Source of the DNA: Deltaproteobacteria bacterium UBA5205
GTDB lineage: Bacteria; Desulfobacterota; Syntrophorhabdia; Syntrophorhabdales; Syntrophorhabdaceae
Direction: 5' to 3'
Assembly (NCBI GenBank): GCA_002412715.1
Contig: DHVP01000015.1
Location: 24,353-88,352 of the forward strand
Length of the DNA stretch: 64,000 nt
The notes under the pieces were generated by a model that was not told where the DNA came from, did no database searches, and saw nothing but the letters and a program-made list of their open reading frames with translations. Below, in pieces: positions 49,242 to 57,737 of this stretch. Position 1 is the first letter of the stretch, and each line of letters opens with the position of its first letter. The position numbers and the translations under genes are program-made.

Positions 49242-49466
49242 ATGGACATATGGGACTGGATGCAGGACAAGGACCTGGCAGAAAAGATCTTTGCCGGAGC
49301 TGTGAGGAAAGCGATCGCAGAGACACATGCGGCAGGGCTGCCGACCTGCCACGGCAGCGACATAGAGGAGTACAGGATGTGTTTTCTCTTCCCTGACGGC
49401 CGTAAGGAGTACTTCGACACCCTGGAAGAGGGAAACGCGATCCTGGAAAGGCACGGTCTCACGTAG
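49242..49466 (+). CDS. Small hypothetical protein, paralogue of 50051-50254
   Basis: A 74-residue protein (MDIWDWMQDKDLAEKIF...). The centre, AVRKAIAETHAAGLPTCHGS then FLFPDGRKEYFDTL, matches AAIKRLHDAGLPSVHGDDKG and LYPDGRKEYI of the protein at 50051. The shared A-x-x-AGLPxxHG...PDGRKEY pattern resembles small RHH/TA-type or DNA-bridging helices with a beta hairpin. No named family. The two copies flank a nucleotidyltransferase-like gene. Confidence 0.6.
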   Translation: MDIWDWMQDKDLAEKIFAGAVRKAIAETHAAGLPTCHGSDIEEYRMCFLFPDGRKEYFDTLEEGNAILERHGLT

Positions 49467-49496
49467 AAGAAGGTTTGTTTCATGGAGGACAGAGAA

Positions 49497-50054
49497 ATGG
49501 ACAACTCACAGAAGGAAAGACATTTGGTGGACGCCAGCAACCTGGACGACATGCATGATCGACTGCGCCAGGCCGTGGAGGCCCTTGACGTTGAAAAAGC
49601 CCGTCGGCTTCTCGACCTTGCCGATCAAATGGGCGCTGCACAGATCCGAACCCTTTTCCAGGAGGACATTTACGACAGGTTGCTCCAGGGTATAGAGGCA
49701 TGCGACCCGGAAGCCGTCCGCCGCCACCTTCAGTTCCTAAAGGACATCGATGCTTCAGGCTCTGCTGATACGGACATTGAGGCCGTCAAAAGGAAACTGA
49801 CGGAACTGAAACCCTACCTGAAGGAACAATACAACGTCACAAGGGTCGGCGTCTTCAATTCGCGCCTTCGTGAAGGCTCCGGCGAGGAAGGGAACTGGGA
49901 GGTCCTGGTGGATATCGAAGGGCCTCTCGGGCCCGTCGGATTCATTGGACTCGAGAACTACCTCAGCGACGCTCTGGGTGCGAGGGTCAGTCTGATCGAG
50001 GGTCTGAAGAAGCCTGTAGGCCAGCATATCCTGGACGAGGTGGAGTATCTGTGA
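49497..50054 (+). CDS. Helical-repeat protein with degenerate nucleotidyltransferase (MNT-like) domain
   Basis: A 185-residue protein. ATG at 49497 is preferred because GGAGG sits eight bases upstream, and 49482 is an alternative. Two similar helical units (MHDRLRQAVEALDVEKARRL and IYDRLLQGIEACDPEAVRRH) precede a domain laid out like minimal nucleotidyltransferases (YNVTRVGVFNSRLREGSGEE, WEVLVDIEGPLGPVGFIGLE). The expected GSxxRG is NSRLREG and the expected DxD is NWEVLV, so catalysis is unlikely. It overlaps the next gene by four bases (GTGA). A toxin-antitoxin-like or regulatory role is possible. Confidence 0.6.
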   Translation: MDNSQKERHLVDASNLDDMHDRLRQAVEALDVEKARRLLDLADQMGAAQIRTLFQEDIYDRLLQGIEACDPEAVRRHLQFLKDIDASGSADTDIEAVKRKLTELKPYLKEQYNVTRVGVFNSRLREGSGEEGNWEVLVDIEGPLGPVGFIGLENYLSDALGARVSLIEGLKKPVGQHILDEVEYL

Positions 50055-50254
50055 GCCTGAAGAAGAAGATGACCATAGCTGAATTCCAAGCACTGCCGAA
50101 GGAAGAGCGGGAAAAGATCCTGGGCAAAAGCACGCGCGCCGCCATCAAACGGCTCCATGATGCCGGGTTGCCTTCCGTGCATGGTGACGATAAGGGCACG
50201 TACTATCTCTACCCGGACGGAAGGAAAGAATACATCAGGGCGGACAAAAAGTAG
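50051..50254 (+). CDS. Small hypothetical protein, paralogue of 49242-49466
   Basis: A 67-residue protein with a GTG start overlapping the previous stop. It shares the AGLPxxHG...PDGRKEY pattern with 49242-49466 and has a basic N-terminus (SLKKKMTIAEFQALPKEERE). It is the last plus-strand gene before the decayed zone. Function unknown. Confidence 0.6.
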   Translation: MSLKKKMTIAEFQALPKEEREKILGKSTRAAIKRLHDAGLPSVHGDDKGTYYLYPDGRKEYIRADKK

Positions 50255-50265
50255 CCCCGCCTGCC

Positions 50266-50475
50266 TCAAGAAGTCCTGCCGGGCTCGTCGTACAAGGTTG
50301 CACCCTTTACGAGGAACTCGAGGGCAAGAAGGGTCTTGCCGGAGCCTGCACCCCCTGCAACGAGGGTGGGGCGTCCTCTCGGTAATCCACCTCTGGTGAT
50401 CTCGTCGAGGCCGGTGATGCCGGTGGGACACTTTTCAAGCTGGAGCGTTTGTGAAGCTGTTTTTCGTGCTTTCAC
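50266..50475 (-). pseudogene. Truncated KaiC/RAD55-like ATPase, N-terminal fragment
   Basis: The 69 residues start like circadian-clock-type KaiC ATPases: CPTGITGLDEITRGGLPRGR and VAGGAGSGKTLLALEFLVKG (complete Walker A). The frame then stops 23 residues after the GKT. The rest of a family member of about 240-500 residues is absent. The break at about 50266 coincides with the end of the plus-strand accessory genes, so the element may have inserted into or deleted part of this gene. Confidence 0.75.
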
Positions 50476-50957
50476 AATTCGTTACCCCCTATGTGATAGT
50501 GGAATTCACGTATGTGAATAATTTTTATGGCCGCGAGCCTTGCAGGAAAATTTGCGAAATTATTTATCATTTCGATTTTACAACCAGTCTGTTCATTTGT
50601 AAAGCAAAACCATTCTCTATCGTTATACACGTAGACTCCTGAATACCAGCCCGTAGAAGGGTTCACCAGATCTTGATGGTTCGATATTACCGGAATAATG
50701 GAATGGAATAAACCCTGCCCGGGGAAGGAAGCGGAGTCACATTATCTTTTTGTCGAGGACGAGTCTGGCCCGTTCGAGATCGGCCAGTGTATCTATATGG
50801 TTCTTCCTCCCTCTGGTTTTTTGTGATGGGTGATGCTTACACTACCAGATTGGAGGTTGCCATGGCTCAATTGTGCGAAAAGTATTTTACGTTATCCGCA
50901 CCCTTCCTTACGTCCGTACAATTGACGAAGGAACATAACCACATAAAGAGGGGTCAT
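50476..50957. other. Non-coding, AT-rich stretch
   Basis: I see no supported gene in these 480 bases. A small palindrome TTCAC-GTAT-GTGAA lies near 50503-50516, upstream of the truncated KaiC-like gene. Short minus-strand coding remnants may be present near 50740-50800 but cannot be assigned. Confidence 0.35.
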
Positions 50958-51059
50958 ATGGAAGAGCCAAATAACAAGAACGGGAATTATAAGGATGCCA
51001 GCATCGAGAATGGAAAGAAGGCGAAAGAGACCGCCCCTGTCACAAAGAATCTATCGTAA
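50958..51059 (+). CDS. Possible 33-residue peptide
   Basis: ATG at 50958 follows AGAGGGGT and opens a hydrophilic Lys/Asn/Glu-rich frame (MEEPNNKNGNYKDASIENGK). Nothing similar is recognised. It may be a real small gene or chance in decayed DNA. Confidence 0.25.
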   Translation: MEEPNNKNGNYKDASIENGKKAKETAPVTKNLS

Positions 51060-51097
51060 TCGAGATGGTCAGCCGCAAGGGAGGAGCGCCTGCCTCA

Positions 51098-51283
51098 TCA
51101 GTTTTGTTCTCTCTCTCGATTTCCACTTCCTCGCAATCTTGGGGTTTTGCGCAGTTTTGCTTCCAGGGTTTTGGTTACGGTAATATCCATAAAGGTGATC
51201 AATACACCATCTATCCTGTTGTCCAGCGTGCGGTAAGGTATGATGCGGATGTCACTTTCCAGTAACACCGATTTGCCGGCGTG
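51098..51283 (-). pseudogene. Remnant of a CheB/CheR-PAS chemotaxis protein
   Basis: Translated on the minus strand, this frame reads ESDIRIIPYRTLDNRIDGVL then ITFMDITVTKTLEAKLR. This is the PAS segment that follows CheB and CheR domains in fused chemotaxis proteins (typically RI.PYRT.DN.IDGVV.TF.DIT..K..E). The rest of the gene is missing on both sides and the frame has no start. It suggests that a CheBR fusion once belonged to this locus, next to the intact cheA/MCP/cheW genes. Confidence 0.65.
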
Positions 51284-51309
51284 ATCTTCTCAGATATTTA
51301 TACGCCGTC

Positions 51310-51510
51310 TCAGAACTCGTCCCAATTTCCGATCTTGATCGGAACTTCCTTTTCATCAATACCATACAGGTTGGGAAGCTCCTCCGCAATCCCGGGGGCC
51401 TCGATGGTGATCCGGCAATGCTTGCCGTTCATGAAACCCTCTACCTTGACTGTGTCGAGTGAAATCTCCCACGACCCGGCATTCTTGATCTTTCCTTCAA
51501 ACTCCAACAT
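51310..51510 (-). CDS. Small hypothetical protein, 66 residues
   Basis: ATG at 51510 follows GAGGAG. Longer in-frame starts at 51525 and 51579 lack such a site. The sequence (MLEFEGKIKNAGSWEISLDT, VKVEGFMNGKHCRITIEAPG) looks like an all-beta domain. No family is recognised. It appears intact among remnants. Confidence 0.5.
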   Translation of the reverse strand: MLEFEGKIKNAGSWEISLDTVKVEGFMNGKHCRITIEAPGIAEELPNLYGIDEKEVPIKIGNWDEF

Positions 51511-51675
51511 CGCATATCTCCTCATTCCGTCCCGGCAATATCTGAAGTCCCTTTGCGACAGTCCATCAGTCGTTGCCACACCACTCGTTCCGGCCGGTTT
51601 GCCCGGTCATGACCGCGCAAAACCATTCAACTGGTAAATTGGGGTCACCGGACCCGGCAGTAAAGGCATTACCCG

Positions 51676-51993
51676 TTATGTCGCCCCAATGTTAACCGTA
51701 ATATTTTGCAGGTCAAAGTCTGCAAGGCTTCCCTGGAGATGTGTCTTGAATCTCTTTATTATCCTGGTTTCCACCTGCCTGACCCGTTCCCGTGAAATCT
51801 GGTAACTATCTCCTAGCTCCTGAAGTGACATCGGATCCTCTGCTACAACGCGATGGTCGAATATGTAGCGGTCTCTGCGGTCCAGAGTGGCTTTGAACTC
51901 ATTCACCATTTTTGATAATACTGCAAATTTATGCTGCTCTGAGACTATCTCCTCCACATCCTGGCCAGAGCTAATATGAATTTGTTTCTTCAA
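51676..51993 (-). pseudogene. C-terminal fragment of an RpoH-like sigma factor (region 4 only)
   Basis: The 105 residues match the end of sigma-32-type factors: FKATLDRRDRYIFDHRVVAE, LQELGDSYQISRERVRQVET and RIIKRFKTHLQG, which is the region 4 helix-turn-helix. Regions 2 and 3 are absent. The only start is TTG at 51993 with a stop five codons upstream, so this is probably a decayed rpoH. An expressed short region-4 protein acting as regulator is a less likely alternative. Confidence 0.7.
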
Positions 51994-52410
51994 ACACGGT
52001 TATCGTCCCCCCCTGATTTTGTTTTTTCAATAAGTCTATATCATAACATTCTTGCAGTGCCGGTGAGCCTTCTCTGTACTTATGACACAGGATACAGTAG
52101 GCAAGCTCTCGTGTCTGTAGCGGAACCGACAAGAAGTGTGTCGTCTTTTTTTACTACAAGGATGAGGAAGATATTCATCCTGCCAGAATGTCACCACAGT
52201 GTACCGAGTGCGTTTAAGGCAAGAAGTCGAGCGATGGCGTTTCACCGCTTAGAGAATTATTGAATGTCATTTCTAGCCTTAGCTATTGAAGTAATATTAC
52301 AAAAACTCAGTTACAGGAAGTACTGAACAGACTCAGGTTCCGGAGCGAATCGAAACTGTAAATCTGTGACTTTCACCTAGGAATAAACAACATTTCTCCC
52401 TGCACATTCT
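51994..52410. other. Non-coding stretch
   Basis: No supported gene or clear signal was seen in these 417 bases. No remnant of RpoH regions 2-3 could be recognised upstream of the fragment. Confidence 0.3.
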
Positions 52411-53077
52411 TCAAGAGGTCGTATCGAAGATACCATCGAGGAAGGCGTTCTTAAGAGGGTTGTCGAGCCAGTGTGGCTCCCACGAAGTAATGGCCTTCGT
52501 GTTCTTGTCTAAAACGTAATCAACGCGGGCGGAGACTCTCATGCCAGGGGCGGTCCCTGACAGTGCGATCGGCCCGGGCCTTTCGCCTGCCGTCAGTAAC
52601 AAAACGGCAGAAGCGTTTTCGGCTAAAGCCTTCTCTCTGACCCTTCTTTTGAGTAGCTCTTCGTGGAGTTCGTCCTTGAAGAAAATACTACCTACGTTCA
52701 TCATTGGTATATACAAAGAAAACCGCCAGCCCTATCTTCCCCGAAGAAAGAAGCTCGTTTCTCGCCCTATCGACCGCTTTTTCAAAGACTCTCTTAAAGG
52801 TATCGGTCAACGGGGAAGGAACGGGTATCCTGTGGTCGGTACCGCCAGAGACATTTGGAGAAGGAGCTTCGGGGGAAATGACACTTACCGGGGAGGATTG
52901 TTGCAGAGAGATACTATTGCCATCACCTCTTCTTTCCTTCTTCTGACCATTGCTCTTTATTATACAGCATACACGCTCACGTTCATACTCCATTCCCGGT
53001 TCCACCGAGAGAACGGATGATACGATTCCAAAGAAGCCCGCTACGTGTCCAACCGCTTCTCGTTGATGCAATGCCAA
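52411..53077 (-). pseudogene. Gene split by a frame change, unknown family
   Basis: Two minus-strand frames overlap at 52688-52716. The upstream one ends LTDTFKRVFEKAVDRARNEL...VFFVYTNDERR. The downstream one begins at ATGATG inside that end and reads VGSIFFKDELHEELLKRRVR...VLLLTAGERPGPIALSGTAP. Together they look like one alpha/beta protein broken by a +1 or -1 shift, though translational coupling of two proteins is possible. No family is recognised. Confidence 0.4.
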
Positions 53078-53338
53078 GTGAGGGCTGTACCCTTCACCTG
53101 CGGGTATTCAGCCCTACCACCAGTAGGATAATGCAGATCACCAGTTGAAAGCAGCGCCGTATGCCGTAGAATGCCGGCAGATATTCGCGGCCACAATCTT
53201 TACGCTTCACACAGACAAAGCCTTTAGACCGCCGCAGTCCAGACACAGGTAAATCACTTGTTCGTGGCATAGTCGCCAGAACCAATATTGCCGTGAGAAA
53301 TGTTCACCTGAAAAGGCAGACAGGTTGTTTCCAGCCTA

Positions 53339-53665
53339 TTATTCGATATTGGCACTAACAACAGATGCCAGTTGCATCATATCGATAGTCTGGCCTTCTT
53401 TTAACTTTGTAAAATCAGTTACTTTGCCGGTCTTGCTGGTAGTTTTTGTATTGTTAAATATTTTAATCAATTTCGCGTCAGCCACAATATATTTGCCAGC
53501 ATTTTCTGGTTTACCGTTGACTGATTTCGTTTGTAGTTTGTTTGCCTTGATGTAATCCCACAACTTTTTGGTTATCTCAGTACGAGAAAGTGAGCTGGCA
53601 CCCAGGAATGCCGCCAGGTCCGCTTTCAATTTTACCATTTTATTCAAGCCTTGTTCTTCTGCCAT
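53339..53665 (-). CDS. SWIB/MDM2 domain protein
   Basis: A 108-residue protein. ATG at 53665 follows GGAGAC. Residues about 22-105 form a SWIB domain: LAAFLGASSLSRTEITKKLW, DYIKANKLQTKSVNGKPENA and KYIVADAKLIKIFNN. SWIB domains are common in eukaryotic chromatin remodelling and occur as short stand-alone proteins in chlamydiae and various bacteria, with uncertain function. The gene seems intact although it is surrounded by decayed DNA. Confidence 0.85.
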   Translation of the reverse strand: MAEEQGLNKMVKLKADLAAFLGASSLSRTEITKKLWDYIKANKLQTKSVNGKPENAGKYIVADAKLIKIFNNTKTTSKTGKVTDFTKLKEGQTIDMMQLASVVSANIE

Positions 53666-54418
53666 GTTTGTGTCTCCGTTCTTCAAATTGTGTTAGTAAT
53701 ATTCTGCTCAGATATTACAGGGGGAAGTATAAGAGCTTTCGGCTTTGCATGTCAAGGCAATGTCGAACCCGAATTGTGTTTATTACGAGATGCAATCCAG
53801 CATCTTCGTCGCGTTTGGTGTCTTATTCATTTCAGGGTCGACGGAGGGTCCTTTTGATGACCGGCAGGTCATATCCCGATCCTTATACCCAATGCGTCCA
53901 GCTGACCTCATAGACTCTGCCTTACACCTGTCAGACATTACCAGAAACAACCCTATCCTTACACCTTTCCCAGGTTCCAGTGACTGTCAGGTTACCGTGT
54001 ACCCCACAATGACACCTGAGAATTGTAATATCTGACTCTTGAGAACGGCCGCAGTCTCGAAGTTTTCGGCCATGTCATCTCCACCTTTTGTATTTACGGT
54101 TCTTCATACCAGAGAGGAGATAGAAAGTCAGGAAACTTCCTTTTGAAGGTACCGGTCAACCTGGCAAATGCCCTTTGTTAAGGTATTGCAAGGGATTATG
54201 AGTTATGGGAGGAAAAAGTCGGGGAAACTCCAGTAAACCGAAGGCCTTAACTATTTATTGGGCGATGTGTGTCACGCTGCCGCCGCGATGGTCGTGACAA
54301 AATTCCGGTAAGGCCCAAGGATAATAGATGAACCGTAATTATTTGACATAACCGGTCGCCCACAGGAATAATGTAATGGTCTGCTCCATAGCTGAGAATT
54401 CTAAGGAGGATCAAGACC
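53666..54418. other. Long stretch without supported genes
   Basis: Over 750 bases I see only short unrecognised frames on both strands. The end holds AAGGAGG at about 54403, the ribosome-binding site of the next gene. It is probably eroded coding DNA. Confidence 0.35.
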
Positions 54419-54757
54419 ATGGCAAACGGTGGACATATAAGCTGCGCATACTGCACGTACAACAGGCGCACTCCCGGTACGTGTGACATTTTCGGCGTAG
54501 AAACAAGTCCGTTCATCCTGTGTCGGGCATTTCGAAAACCGAAGCAATCACACGGGCAAGCTCGAAGCGATTATCCTATGCTCAATGATCTGCTGCCAGG
54601 CGTAGTCTATGGGATTGATAACGATGCTATCATAGCCGGAAATCCACGACCCGTAGCGAAGATGTCCCGGGTAAGGAAAATAGCGGATGATAACCCGCCC
54701 CTGAGAGACTTCGGAGATGGCACAACGACACGCTCTTGTCATCCTCAGATGATATGA
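54419..54757 (+). CDS. Cys-rich small protein, 112 residues
   Basis: It starts after a strong AAGGAGG. The N-terminus MANGGHISCAYCTYNRRTPG has CAYC followed by two further Cys (CDIFGVETSPFILCRAF), a possible metal site of four cysteines. The rest is not recognised and the C-terminus may be altered. It precedes the dual-specificity phosphatase gene by 40 nt and could be co-transcribed. Confidence 0.5.
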   Translation: MANGGHISCAYCTYNRRTPGTCDIFGVETSPFILCRAFRKPKQSHGQARSDYPMLNDLLPGVVYGIDNDAIIAGNPRPVAKMSRVRKIADDNPPLRDFGDGTTTRSCHPQMI

Positions 54758-54797
54758 TTACTGCAACGACATTCAATCCAGGAGGTCAAAACCCGTT

Positions 54798-55298
54798 ATG
54801 AATTATTACTGGGTGGTTGAGAACAAATTCCTGGCTGGGGAGTATCCGAGGGATATTGACGAGGAGACATCTCAAGCCAAGATCGATGCCCTGATCGGGC
54901 TCGGGGCCAGGGCATTCATAGACCTCACCCATGAAGCGGATCGGATGAAACCATATACCCATTTTCTTGATACCCATCCATCGCGGGGAATCTCGTACCA
55001 GCGATTCCCCATACGTGATCTCTCGGTTCCCGAATCGGAAATAGCGACAAAGGAGATTCTCGATACGATCGATCAACATATCACAAATGGCCGGATAGTC
55101 TACGTGCACTGTTGGGGAGGAGTGGGCCGGACTGGTGTCATCGTCGGGTGCTGGCTGGCCCGCCACGGCTTTCCGAGAGAAGCGGCGCTTTCACGCCTTC
55201 ATGAGGTCTGGAGACAGAATCCTAAATCTGCCTATCGAAAATCGCCCGAGACGCCATCTCAGGAACGATACATCGTGGAATGGAAGGTGTCTTTATGA
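54798..55298 (+). CDS. Dual-specificity/tyrosine protein phosphatase
   Basis: A 166-residue protein with the active-site loop VHCWGGVGRTG (Cys105 to Arg111, HCX5R) and the general acid Asp74 in PIRDLSVPE. It belongs to the bacterial DSP/cyclin-dependent-kinase-inhibitor-3-like group, which dephosphorylates Tyr/Ser/Thr or small phospho-substrates. Its stop overlaps an ADP-ribosylglycohydrolase start (ATGA), so the ancestral operon linked phosphate and ADP-ribose removal. Confidence 0.88.
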   Translation: MNYYWVVENKFLAGEYPRDIDEETSQAKIDALIGLGARAFIDLTHEADRMKPYTHFLDTHPSRGISYQRFPIRDLSVPESEIATKEILDTIDQHITNGRIVYVHCWGGVGRTGVIVGCWLARHGFPREAALSRLHEVWRQNPKSAYRKSPETPSQERYIVEWKVSL

Positions 55299-55447
55299 TC
55301 ACAGCGAAGTCTCGATACCTGGGAAGCTTCCTGGGATTGGCGACAGGTGATGCCCTGGGGACCACCGTCGAGTTCATGCCGCCCGGCACTTTTTCCCCTT
55401 TGACCGATATCGTCGGGTGCGGACCCTTCGGTCTGGAAAAAGGCTAG
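55295..55447 (+). pseudogene. Truncated ADP-ribosylglycohydrolase (N-terminal 50 residues)
   Basis: It begins ITAKSRYLGSFLGLATGDAL and GTTVEFMPPGTF, the classic start of ADP-ribosylglycohydrolases. It then stops with TAG exactly where families have the Gln of GQWTDDT (here GLEKG-TAG-TGG-ACC). After WT the reading frame no longer resembles the family, so both a nonsense change and loss of the remaining gene have occurred. The Asp residues that bind Mg are missing and the product would be inactive. Confidence 0.75.
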
Positions 55448-55815
55448 TGGACCGCCTGCGAAGGAATATGCGCCGAGCATAATTTGTTTTGAAGACCTCG
55501 ATGGTTCCCCTACGCCTAGGTTCACATCGGTCCCGTCAATAATGAGGCTGAGGGACTCGAGCGCGCCTGGGACCTGTTGCCCGGCGGCCATCGCATCCAG
55601 ATGGTTCCGTTCAATCTGGGGGTTGCATCCGCCGGCGTATCCTCCTGCTGCTGTCAAACCGAACCATGCGGGGCACACTCAGGTTACCGTGTCTGGGTTT
55701 CATTGACGCTGTATACAATGCTTCCCACCATCCGGAGTCTAGTGATGGGTACATCTTGCATTGTTCTTTTCGTCCATGATAGTCTGGACAACAAAAAGAG
55801 GGAAACGACTGTTCT
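55448..55815. other. Region after the truncated glycohydrolase
   Basis: No gene is supported here. A minus-strand frame of 139 residues (55259-55678) crosses the phosphatase end and has no recognised similarity. The expected ADP-ribosylglycohydrolase body is not found. The end holds GAGGG, a weak ribosome-binding site for the following PAS gene. Confidence 0.35.
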
Positions 55816-57099
55816 ATGACGACTCAAGCGGCGGCAGCGGAGCTAGGTAAGGCAGAAAAAGCTATTCGTGAATCAGAAGAGAGATTCAAACTCCTCTTTG
55901 AGAAATCCACCGATCCTGCATTTCTCCTTGAGGATGGTAGGTTTATCGACTGCAACGAAGCTGCCTTGAAACTGATGTATTGTTCGGCTAAAGAACAACT
56001 GACCGGACTGCATCCATTCAGCATATCACCCGAGAGACAGCCGGATGGGAGCATGTCGACGGAGAAGTCGCTGGAACTGATCGACGCCGCTGTACACGAC
56101 GGGCCTGTTCGTTTCGAGTGGAAACATCGAACCTTTAGCGGCGCGGACTTATGGGTTGATGTCTCGCTTACGGCAATCCCGCTGCACGGAAAACAGATCA
56201 TACATACGATATGGAGAGACATTACCGAAAAAAAGGAGATGGAGGAAAGACTCAAAACAGAGACGCAAAGGTTCTTGACCCTTGTCGAAAACGCGCCGTT
56301 TGGCACGGTACTCGTCGACAAGAAAGGAAACTATGCCTATATGAACACCAAATTCAAGGAACTATTCGGTTATGATTTTCAGGAGGTCCCGGATGAAAAT
56401 GTCTGGTTCGCAAAGGCGTACCCCGACCCTGAATACAGATCTCACGTGATCGCAACATGGCAGAACGGGGTCGATAAATTCATGCAGGATCCCTTCTTGA
56501 AGGAAGGCGAACGGTGGACGTTTACTGTGACCTGCAAGGACAACCAACAGAAGGTTGTTCATGTCATCCCGGTTAAGTTGCCGACCGGGGAGTATCTGAA
56601 GACATACGAAGATATTACGGAACAGAAAAGGGCGGAAGACGCCCTGAAGAGCAGAGAAGCTGAATTGGCGATTAAATCGATCAACCTTGAAGAAATGAAT
56701 GCCGCTCTGAAGGTATTGCTGAATGAAAGAGAAAAAGACCGGATTGAACTTGAAGAAAAGATAGTAACAAACGTCAACAAATTGCTATTCCCCTATATTG
56801 ATAGATTGAAAGAATGCCGCATGGACCCGCATTGTATGACTTATGTTGATATAATTCAAACAAACCTCAACAATATTGTTTCTCCATTCCTACAAAAACT
56901 AGGCTTAAAATGTACCAACCTCACGCCGACAGAAATACGCATAGCCGATCTCGTAAGAAGCGGTAAGACAACAAAGGAAATAGGCGAAGCGCTTCAAATG
57001 ACCTCCGGGACGGTCAGTTTTTATAGAAACAATATTAGAAAAAAACTCGGCCTGAATAATGAGAAAACTAATCTGACTTCCTACCTTTTGTCGCTCTGA
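55816..57099 (+). CDS. PAS-PAS-LuxR-type sensor/transcription regulator
   Basis: A 427-residue cytoplasmic protein. Two PAS domains (about residues 18-135, from RESEERFKLLFEKSTDPAFL; and 150-265, with FLTLVENAPFGTVLVDKKGN) each end in a DIT...K motif. A charged coiled coil (about 270-315) connects to a C-terminal helix-turn-helix LTPTEIRIADLVRSGKTTKE and MTSGTVSFYRNNIRKKLGLN of the LuxR/GerE class. It has no receiver or kinase, so it is a one-component regulator. Ligand and targets are unknown. Confidence 0.88.
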   Translation: MTTQAAAAELGKAEKAIRESEERFKLLFEKSTDPAFLLEDGRFIDCNEAALKLMYCSAKEQLTGLHPFSISPERQPDGSMSTEKSLELIDAAVHDGPVRFEWKHRTFSGADLWVDVSLTAIPLHGKQIIHTIWRDITEKKEMEERLKTETQRFLTLVENAPFGTVLVDKKGNYAYMNTKFKELFGYDFQEVPDENVWFAKAYPDPEYRSHVIATWQNGVDKFMQDPFLKEGERWTFTVTCKDNQQKVVHVIPVKLPTGEYLKTYEDITEQKRAEDALKSREAELAIKSINLEEMNAALKVLLNEREKDRIELEEKIVTNVNKLLFPYIDRLKECRMDPHCMTYVDIIQTNLNNIVSPFLQKLGLKCTNLTPTEIRIADLVRSGKTTKEIGEALQMTSGTVSFYRNNIRKKLGLNNEKTNLTSYLLSL

Positions 57100-57383
57100 T
57101 GATGTAGGTTGTTTACCTATATTATACCTCCGTTTTTCTTACATTAAGTGAGCCTCTTCCAAGACCGACAATGATTTAGAACGTATCAAATACCAAATCA
57201 AAACTGTCATGCAAGTTGTTATGTGCAGATCACACATGGCATGGAGAAGTGTTATGAAAAGCCAGGTAAAAATTTCGGAGATACAAAGTCTGGAGGTTGT
57301 GCGAACCACAGCCATCGACACCCAATCAGTCAGTGCTTGCACCACATGTCTGAGGGTGCTCTGTCAGGAGGTACGAGAAAATC
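57100..57383. other. Intergenic region before STAS-cheA operon
   Basis: No firm promoter can be named. A 60-codon frame (57209-57391) overlaps the STAS gene start by eight bases but has no recognisable features. Confidence 0.3.
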
Positions 57384-57737
57384 ATGGATAGCAAGGTCGA
57401 AAATACTGAACATGGTGTTGTACTGACTCTCTACGGCGATGTAACCATCCAGAGCGCCGTGGAACTCAAAGGAATCCTGGCCCGGGAACTCGGCAGCGAC
57501 AACAACCTGACCGTGAATCTTGCCTGCGTAACCGGCTGTGATCTTTCGTTGTTTCAGTTGTTGTGCGCGGCCCACAAGAAATCCCTTAACGATTCAAGGC
57601 CGATGAGGCTAAGCGATTGTTCACCGGCAGTGCTTCAGGTGATTTCATCGGGCGGTCTTAATCGCGATTCCGGCTGTGTGGCAGGCGCGGAAGAGACTTG
57701 TTTCTGGCAGAAAAAGGATACTGAGGTGACGCCATGA
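57384..57737 (+). CDS. STAS-domain protein (anti-sigma-factor-antagonist-like)
   Basis: A 117-residue STAS domain: VVLTLYGDVTIQSAVELKGI, LTVNLACVTGCDLSLFQLLC and AAHKKSLNDSRPMRLSDCSP. The usual phosphorylatable Ser/Thr (D-[ST]-[ST]-x-[LIV]) region reads CDLSLFQL, keeping a Ser. It overlaps cheA by four bases after ATGA-type coupling. STAS proteins of this kind occur at the head of chemosensory operons and may act as phospho-acceptors or scaffold partners for CheA. Confidence 0.82.
   Translation: MDSKVENTEHGVVLTLYGDVTIQSAVELKGILARELGSDNNLTVNLACVTGCDLSLFQLLCAAHKKSLNDSRPMRLSDCSPAVLQVISSGGLNRDSGCVAGAEETCFWQKKDTEVTP

Noticed and set aside
55259..55678. 139-codon minus-strand frame over the end of the phosphatase gene
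   Set aside because: It overlaps supported plus-strand coding sequence and has no recognisable similarity.
57209..57391. 60-codon frame before the STAS gene
   Set aside because: No recognisable features and no clear ribosome site; it overlaps the supported STAS start.
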